A stretch of 60,003 nt of DNA. Source: Deltaproteobacteria bacterium. Lineage in GTDB: Bacteria; Bdellovibrionota_C; UBA2361; SZUA-149; JAITKM01. Both the position numbers and the translations under genes were made by a program. Under the pieces are notes generated by a model. It was not told the origin of the DNA. It did no database searches and saw only the letters and a program-made list of their open reading frames with translations. The stretch lies in the NCBI GenBank assembly GCA_031278395.1, contig JAITKM010000029.1, positions 1-60,003 on the forward strand, given 5' to 3'. This document shows, piece by piece, positions 54,958 to 60,003 of the stretch (position 1 is the stretch's first letter; each line of letters opens with the position of its first letter).

Positions 54958-57105
54958 ATGGCATATGATCTTAATAAAAGATTATTTGAACTACAAGAAA
55001 AGAGTAGTGATGATAAATACCGAACCACTAACTCGTGGAAAGCTTTTTTAATTGCCAGTTTGATTTTATATGGTTGTATCTATTTATTTAGTATACCAGA
55101 AAAAACTTTAAACTCTCATGCTGTAGAAACGCTTACTACCAATAAAAATTTTCAATTCAGCCAAAATAAAATTATTAATGTCTCAAATGATCTGATACTG
55201 CTGAAAAATAATCAAAACGGCTATATTTGGTTGACTAAACTTAAAACGCAAATCCACCAACGCTTAAAATTTTTAAACTGGTTTCTAGGCTTTTCAACTC
55301 TCCCCAATAAATACTATAGTTTTGCAAAATCCTTAGTCATTAACTTTAACTTGCCTACTACTCCATTAGATTACCACCAATTGGCTTTGGAACATCCAGA
55401 ATTTGACCCCTTTACGGCTCGGCTCGACCTTTCCAACATGAACTTAGGTTTTAGCGCCTTTTTTACTGAAACAGTTTTACTGCTCGTGTTTGTTTTATTT
55501 ACATTTTTACCACTTTGGCTAATTGCAGCTGGTTTAGGTTTTTACAGCATTCGCTATCTGAATAAGAGAAAAGTTTTTGATCCGATTCTTACAATTTGCG
55601 ATCGCAAACGCAGTCCGTTTTATTCTGGGATTTATGGCTCGCTGCGCATTAATGGAAAAATTAGCGGGATTGAATTGTCCAGTATTGGTTTGGCTTGTCC
55701 GCAAATGGAAAAAACTGAAATTACTTTAGCTCACGGAATTGTAACAACCTTAAAAAGGTTTTCGGCTTTTTGCAATACCACTTTAGATTTAACTCGGATT
55801 ATTTTAGCTTATAAAGATTTTCCTTGCTATGTTGAAGAAGAGCGCCCTACCGATCTCAACGACCAGGATAAAACTATTAAGCAATTAGAGTTTGATCCAA
55901 ATCTTGGTTTAGTAAGTAATGAAGATGGAACTATTGAAAGCAGAGCCCAGGAAGTTTTACCGGCTTTACTCTTAGTGCACAAAACCTTAGTGCTATATTT
56001 TAAAGACAACCCAGATATTCTAACTGCCGAGGGTGATTGTTTTCAGAAATTTAAAAATGATTTAAAAAACCTTTGTGAAAATTATCCAAATTTAGCTAAA
56101 ACAATTATTAATCTTTTAACCCCTAACCGAGCTCAAGCTTTTTCACAACTTACAGTACAAGAAGTCGCAACCGCCTATCTTGCGCTGGAGGCTGGTAAGT
56201 GTATGGTTTATAAAAAAGCCGAGCGCGGTTATTTGAAATTATCGCAGTTTCCGCATTTGCAAGCTCGGGCAGTTTTACATTCAATTCGGGCTTACCACGA
56301 AGAATTTGATGGGGACAGTCGCTTAATAATTAGACAAGCTATTGTATGTTCTCGGCGGCATCGTGATTTTGGGCGGAGTTTCTTACCGGAAAAAATGCCT
56401 GCCCAAAGTAAAGCTTTGCGAGATATTTTAGAAGTTCTTTACATTGACAAAGATAAATTAAAAGATTCCAGTTTAATTACTGAGCTGGACTCATATTTAG
56501 ATGAAGTTTTGCACAACTGGCAAAACAATTTTTTGGCTTTAGTAAAAACCGAGCCAAACAATTCAGAAGAAACGTCCTTTAATTCAGACTTAGGTATAGT
56601 GCATAAATCGATTGTGCTTTTAAAACAGGAGAAAATTTTAGAGCTTGCCCTTAAAGGCTATGCTAAGCCGCGGCTGGAAAGGATTCACCGTTTAATGAAG
56701 CACGCGCAGAAGTTTAACACAAGTTTGGCTATTTCTGCCCAGCTGCCTGGTTTTAAGCGTCAACTTGAAAACGAAAATGAAATCGTTGACGAAAGAAATA
56801 AAAGCCATAATTGGGATTTGGTTAAGAAAATGTTGACTCGCTATAATTGGCTTTCAACTAGACTTAATGATGATGCTGTTCCAGCAAGTGGTTTAATTTA
56901 TGGTATTGTTTTAGACCGGCGGCTAGAACAAACTAAAACTTTGGAATTTGAAACTTTAGTTCCGTTGCGTCAACGACGTCTCAAAGATTTATTTGGCGAA
57001 AACTGGGAACGTAAATATTATAAAAGTAATCCACATCCCAATGATATTTTAACGTTTGTAGATCGCGCGGGATTTGAGGCGAGATTAAAAGTAATGAATA
57101 ATTAA
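54958..57105 (+). CDS. DotM/IcmP (TrbA)-like type IVB coupling-complex protein, enlarged
   Basis: The 715-residue protein has a short cytoplasmic lead, a membrane segment at about 29-44, a periplasmic loop of roughly 130 residues, a second segment near 175-200 and a long cytoplasmic part. DotM has the same topology. The end (TRYNWLSTRLNDDAVPASGL, then DRRLEQ) recalls the DotM block ARDDGVVPSAEF...DRRLW. Legionella DotM is about 380 residues, so this protein has a cytoplasmic domain roughly twice as large. It is three bases upstream of the DotL-like gene. Assignment rests on topology, weak motifs and this pairing. Confidence 0.62.
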   Translation: MAYDLNKRLFELQEKSSDDKYRTTNSWKAFLIASLILYGCIYLFSIPEKTLNSHAVETLTTNKNFQFSQNKIINVSNDLILLKNNQNGYIWLTKLKTQIHQRLKFLNWFLGFSTLPNKYYSFAKSLVINFNLPTTPLDYHQLALEHPEFDPFTARLDLSNMNLGFSAFFTETVLLLVFVLFTFLPLWLIAAGLGFYSIRYLNKRKVFDPILTICDRKRSPFYSGIYGSLRINGKISGIELSSIGLACPQMEKTEITLAHGIVTTLKRFSAFCNTTLDLTRIILAYKDFPCYVEEERPTDLNDQDKTIKQLEFDPNLGLVSNEDGTIESRAQEVLPALLLVHKTLVLYFKDNPDILTAEGDCFQKFKNDLKNLCENYPNLAKTIINLLTPNRAQAFSQLTVQEVATAYLALEAGKCMVYKKAERGYLKLSQFPHLQARAVLHSIRAYHEEFDGDSRLIIRQAIVCSRRHRDFGRSFLPEKMPAQSKALRDILEVLYIDKDKLKDSSLITELDSYLDEVLHNWQNNFLALVKTEPNNSEETSFNSDLGIVHKSIVLLKQEKILELALKGYAKPRLERIHRLMKHAQKFNTSLAISAQLPGFKRQLENENEIVDERNKSHNWDLVKKMLTRYNWLSTRLNDDAVPASGLIYGIVLDRRLEQTKTLEFETLVPLRQRRLKDLFGENWERKYYKSNPHPNDILTFVDRAGFEARLKVMNN

Positions 57106-57108
57106 ATT

Positions 57109-59292
57109 ATGGCACGGCAATATGAAAAAATAGATTTAGAGCGTGTGCTGACTGTTAAGCGTCGGAATGTTTTAACGATTTGCAGGAGTGTTCCGCTGAG
57201 CGCCATCTTTTTACTTTTTTTTCCAATAACCAACAAGTTAAGTGTCGGAGTTTTGTTGTTGTTAATTGGAATTGTTCCAGCTGTTGCAATTTTTATTTTA
57301 ACTGCCACAGTAACCAAGCATTTGTGGTTAGAAAAAGAACGCAGAAAAGAATCCGCAGCTCGCAATGACGCCCCAGTGATAGGACTGCCGCCAGACCGTA
57401 AAGCTTTTGCAGACGGTATAGCTTCCGCTAAAGACAGGGGTAAGCTGATGATTGACAAATATTTAGTTGGCTTTGAAGTTGATAGTGGGGATCCGATTTG
57501 GGTTACAGATGAAGAATTATGTAGTCATGCTTGTGTTTTTGCAAAAACTGGTGTGGGAAAAACTCTTTGGGTTGAAGGTTTAATGTTTCAGCAAATGGCA
57601 CGTGGCAGAGCTAGCGGTTTGACTTTTATTGATGCTAAACGCGATCCAGGAACACTTGCTGATATAATTCTAATGGCTTTAATTACAGGACGCATAGAAG
57701 ACTTAATCGTAGTTGATCCATTTAATCCTGTTTGTTCTTATAATTTTGTTTTTACTACACAACGTGAAGATGTCAAAGCTCGGAAAGTTTTGCGTTGTGG
57801 ATTGCCGCCAACTTCAGATGCCAGCACCACAAAGCACTATGATCGGCTAGCGGCGGATGCTGTGTATCGTGTAGTCAAAGCCATGGAGAGTTTTGGTTTG
57901 GCGTGGTCGGTTAAAGATATTGCAGTCGCCTTATCTGCGTTTACAGTGGCTTACCCACGGATGCGAGCTTTGCTACATGAGCGCGGGGCCAAAGACGCCA
58001 TGATAGAGTTAGGGCATTTGGCTAATAGTTATCGTAATGCCAAGGGAGGTTTGGATTCAGCAAGATTAACAGACAATCTGCGAGGGATTGCGTCGGAGTT
58101 ACATTCAATTGCTAACTCTGAAGCTGGTGAGATGTTTTGTGCTCCGCGGGCGGATTTGAGTCTGACCGATGCTATTCGTCGTGGAAAAATCATTTACTAC
58201 ATGTTACCGCGTTTGGAAGAGGCGGAGAGTGCCGCACGCATGGTGAAAGTTTTTCGTGAAGATTTGGAAGTCTCGATTGGTGAGATTACTTCTAGTCGAG
58301 GTTATCGGTTAGAAGATCCACATATGGTAATTATTGACGAGGGGGCTTCAACTTTTGGTCCAACTTGGGCTAACTTATTTGAGTTAGCGCGTAAAGGGCG
58401 TTTTGCTTTAATTTTTGGGGCGCAGTCAATTGGCGGTTTAATGGATACGACCATGGGATTGAGTCAACAGTTTTATGAACGGGTCATTGCCAATGTGAAT
58501 TTAAAAGTTATTATGCGACTTGGTGATAATAAGACAGCTTTGGATATGGCGGAGTGGTTTGGCAAGATTTCAACGCAAAAGAAAAGTATTTCTACAGGAG
58601 CTTCGATTGGAATTAGTGCTAGAGAGCTAACTAAAAGTTTGGAATTGAATCGCAGGAGTTCGGATTCAATTAAGGATGGCATTACGCTAGCTGATGATGA
58701 GGAGGATTTGGTAAGTCCAGAGGAGTTGAAGCATGAAATGTCAGCTGAAAAAGGTTTAGCGTGGTTTGATACTGGTGATGGAATTTTAAGGAAGGGGCGT
58801 TCGATTTGGTTTGACAATAATATTCCGAGTTCGTGGGAAGGTCGGGAATATTTGGTGCATTATGAAGCGATTGAAGCTGATGAAATAGGTTTAGCTGAAT
58901 GGGTAGACGAGCATATTTTATCTTTAGAGCGGGCTGAGACAGAAAAAGATACAAATAAAATAGAAGAGAATCCTTTTACTATTGCTGGGCATAAAGAGTT
59001 AAATGGAAATAATGGTAACAGCGTTGATGCTAGTAATGCTCAGGCTAATGTTGGCGAGCCAATGAGTTTTAGATTTGATGCGAATCGAGGCTTTAAGGGG
59101 GCGGGAAAAAGTAATATTGCTTTTATTACTACAATAAGTGAAGAGGAGCCTAAGCTAGAATCAGAAGATATTGCCAAAGTTAAAAACGTTGCCAAGGCTG
59201 CCACTCCGGTTAAGTCAGAAGAAACTACTAATCCACCTTCTCCTCCAGCGCCGCCTAAAAAGAAAGGTCTCTTAGCTTTTAGGAAAAAATAA
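57109..59292 (+). CDS. DotL/IcmO (TrbC)-like type IV coupling ATPase
   Basis: The 727-residue ATPase has two N-terminal membrane segments (about 25-66), a P-loop FAKTGVGKTLWVEG near 145, a Walker B region MVIIDEGAS and the pattern of VirD4/TraG hexameric coupling proteins. The blocks FIDAKRDPGTLADI and DPFNPVCSYNF are closest to DotL/TrbC. It selects substrates and feeds them to the type IVB channel. The C-terminal tail is proline- and lysine-rich (PPSPPAPPKKKGL) and shorter than the chaperone-binding tail of Legionella DotL. Confidence 0.85.
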   Translation: MARQYEKIDLERVLTVKRRNVLTICRSVPLSAIFLLFFPITNKLSVGVLLLLIGIVPAVAIFILTATVTKHLWLEKERRKESAARNDAPVIGLPPDRKAFADGIASAKDRGKLMIDKYLVGFEVDSGDPIWVTDEELCSHACVFAKTGVGKTLWVEGLMFQQMARGRASGLTFIDAKRDPGTLADIILMALITGRIEDLIVVDPFNPVCSYNFVFTTQREDVKARKVLRCGLPPTSDASTTKHYDRLAADAVYRVVKAMESFGLAWSVKDIAVALSAFTVAYPRMRALLHERGAKDAMIELGHLANSYRNAKGGLDSARLTDNLRGIASELHSIANSEAGEMFCAPRADLSLTDAIRRGKIIYYMLPRLEEAESAARMVKVFREDLEVSIGEITSSRGYRLEDPHMVIIDEGASTFGPTWANLFELARKGRFALIFGAQSIGGLMDTTMGLSQQFYERVIANVNLKVIMRLGDNKTALDMAEWFGKISTQKKSISTGASIGISARELTKSLELNRRSSDSIKDGITLADDEEDLVSPEELKHEMSAEKGLAWFDTGDGILRKGRSIWFDNNIPSSWEGREYLVHYEAIEADEIGLAEWVDEHILSLERAETEKDTNKIEENPFTIAGHKELNGNNGNSVDASNAQANVGEPMSFRFDANRGFKGAGKSNIAFITTISEEEPKLESEDIAKVKNVAKAATPVKSEETTNPPSPPAPPKKKGLLAFRKK

Positions 59293-59300
59293 CCCCTTAT

Positions 59301-59390
59301 TTAGTGATTAGTGGTTAGTGATTAGTAATTTGAACTTACAATCGGTGATAATCTCCGCATGCGAACTAATCACTAACCACTAATCACTAA
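59301..59390. repeat. Perfect 25-bp inverted repeat after the DotL-like gene
   Basis: The left arm 59301-59325 is the exact complement of 59366-59390, with a 40-base loop. Each arm is itself two copies of TTAGTGATTAG joined by TGG. It lies nine bases after the DotL-like stop. There is no T run after it, so it may be a dispersed repeat or a strong RNA hairpin protecting the upstream transcript. Confidence 0.85.
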
Positions 59391-59426
59391 CCCAGACCCA
59401 GAAGCAGAAAAAAGCTGTGGGACGTC

Positions 59427-59457
59427 TTGAAAAAATATCTAGACAAGAAAATATAAT
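59427..59457 (+). promoter_or_regulatory. Possible promoter before the repeat-protein gene
   Basis: TTGAAA (59427-59432) and TATAAT (59452-59457) are separated by 19 bases. A second TATAAT lies at 59481-59486, close to the ATG at 59497. Either could start a transcript through the poly-G tract. Confidence 0.35.
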
Positions 59458-59496
59458 TAATTTAATAGCCCCCCGACAATTATAATGGGGTAATTT

Positions 59497-59667
59497 ATGC
59501 AAAAATTAGAAAAATCACATCTTAAACAACAAATCAGTAACAACTTCCTCGAATTCCTTACTAAAAGTTGCGGGAGGGGGGGGGGGAAATGTAATGATTA
59601 CAGATGGTTATATTTTAGGGTTAAACAAAAATCATCACAACCACCCAATAGGATTATACAAAAATAA
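59497..59667 (+). other. Short frame feeding into the poly-G tract
   Basis: From ATG 59497, six bases after GGGG, a frame reads MQKLEKSHLKQQISNNFLEF and on to the G run, then continues in the wrong frame to a stop at 59665. Removing one G would join it without any stop to the repeat-protein frame starting at 59594. It is therefore probably the true or alternate N-terminus of that gene. Confidence 0.4.
59576..59586 (+). repeat. Homopolymer of 11 G (candidate phase-variation tract)
   Basis: Eleven uninterrupted G residues lie after CGGGA in an otherwise AT-rich stretch. With 10 or 13 G the start at 59497 would be in frame with the downstream repeats; with 11 it is not. Such tracts change length by slippage during replication and also cause sequencing and assembly errors. 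Confidence 0.85.
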
Positions 59668-60003
59668 CAACCGCCAAAAAAAAATAGGGTTAGAAAAAAA
59701 TCATCACAGCTCAAGATTAAACAAAAATAACAACCGCCCAACAATAATAGGATTATACAAAAATCATTACGGCTCAAGATTAGATAAAAATTATCATCAC
59801 AGCCAAAGATTAGAAAAAAATCACCACCTCCCAAGATTAAACAAAAATAACAACCGCCCAACAACAATAGGATTATACAAAAATCATTACAGCTCAAGAT
59901 TAAACAAAAATCATCACATCTCAATTGTGGTAAATCATAATTTATTGGCGATGATGTTCTCCTTTTGTTTTTTGTTCTTCTTTAGTTTTTTATCTCAAAC
60001 GTT
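59594..60003 (+). CDS. Asn/His/Lys-rich tandem-repeat protein, partial (runs off the window)
   Basis: From ATG 59594 the frame stays open for 136 codons to the window edge. It reads as about ten short units, such as GLNKNHHNHP, IGLYKNNNRQKK, IGLEKNHHSS, RLNKNNNRPTI, IGLYKNHYGS and RLDKNYHHSQ. Unit lengths differ only by multiples of three bases, and the other forward frames are quickly closed, which argues for real coding. After the repeats comes a hydrophobic stretch (LLAMMFSFCFLFFFSFL). The C-terminus is missing. No family is recognised; a surface or secreted protein is plausible given the neighbouring secretion genes. Confidence 0.45.
   Translation, partial: MITDGYILGLNKNHHNHPIGLYKNNNRQKKIGLEKNHHSSRLNKNNNRPTIIGLYKNHYGSRLDKNYHHSQRLEKNHHLPRLNKNNNRPTTIGLYKNHYSSRLNKNHHISIVVNHNLLAMMFSFCFLFFFSFLSQT
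59617..59930. repeat. Degenerate 27-36-bp tandem repeat array
   Basis: About ten units share AGGATTAnACAAAAATCATCAC or its variant with AATAACAACCGCCCAA. Larger blocks of three units are also repeated, at 59712-59778 and 59833-59898, showing stepwise duplication. The units encode the peptide repeats of the gene that starts at 59594. Confidence 0.8.

Noticed and set aside
59598-59924. Minus-strand Cys/Phe-rich frame across the repeat array
   Set aside because: It is the mirror of the Asn/Lys/His codon repeats; it has no ribosome-binding site and its composition is implausible for a soluble or membrane protein.
59617-59930. CRISPR-like repeat array
   Set aside because: Units are degenerate, of unequal length and without unique spacers; their lengths are codon multiples and they are readable as one open frame.

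Overview
The window is a densely packed, AT-rich bacterial chromosome segment. The organism is a diderm (Gram-negative): it carries apolipoprotein N-acyltransferase, a lipoprotein, a Spy/CpxP-like periplasmic protein and ArnT-like membrane glycosyltransferases. The two ATPase-associated genes at the right end look like the coupling pair of a type IVB (Dot/Icm or IncI-like) secretion system, which suggests host association or conjugation. The neighbourhood tilS / ftsH / cdaA / cdaR / glmM recalls the order seen in deltaproteobacterial lineages, where folP often sits between ftsH and cdaA. I therefore favour a deep, possibly host-associated lineage of the former Deltaproteobacteria. This is an inference; the phylum is not proven by the sequence.

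Layout. 1-8.6 kb: tRNA-His, a lone sdhB, a fused PlsC/GNAT lipid acyltransferase, typA, a TPR-like protein, tRNA-Gly, holB and a response regulator. 8.8-15.6 kb: a DUF4340 protein, two tandem long RelA/SpoT homologues, a UPF0104 membrane protein and a cold-shock protein. 16-20.6 kb: a soluble hybrid histidine kinase, a uracil-DNA glycosylase, a GT39-like enzyme and tilS. 21-26.2 kb: ftsH-cdaA-cdaR-glmM, the c-di-AMP and glucosamine-phosphate module, with a small MITE-like insertion after ftsH. 26.3-30.6 kb: an accessory island with two unrelated AAA ATPases, a tandem repeat, a cysteine-rich secreted protein and an NpmA/KamB-like 16S rRNA A1408 methyltransferase. 30.6-37.1 kb: addBA recombination nuclease/helicase. 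37.4-42.2 kb: yihY, uppP, a PerM-like permease, adk and map. 42.2-49.9 kb: tetR, ihfA, a lipoprotein, lnt, GT39, scpB, an RluB-type synthase and an unknown double-membrane-segment protein. 49.9-54.5 kb: ligA, an ECF sigma / membrane protein / Spy-like stress operon, a DUF721 protein and a FtsB-like protein. 55-60 kb: DotM-like and DotL-like genes, then a 25-bp perfect inverted repeat and a partial gene for an Asn/His/Lys-rich repeat protein.

Themes. Envelope building (uppP, lnt, GT39 enzymes, PlsC/GNAT, glmM) and stress signalling by nucleotides (two RSH proteins, c-di-AMP) dominate. The most unusual loci are: the repeat-protein gene, which an 11-G tract separates from an upstream start by exactly one base; the A1408 methyltransferase; the duplicated RSH pair; and the MITE with a clean 8-bp target duplication.
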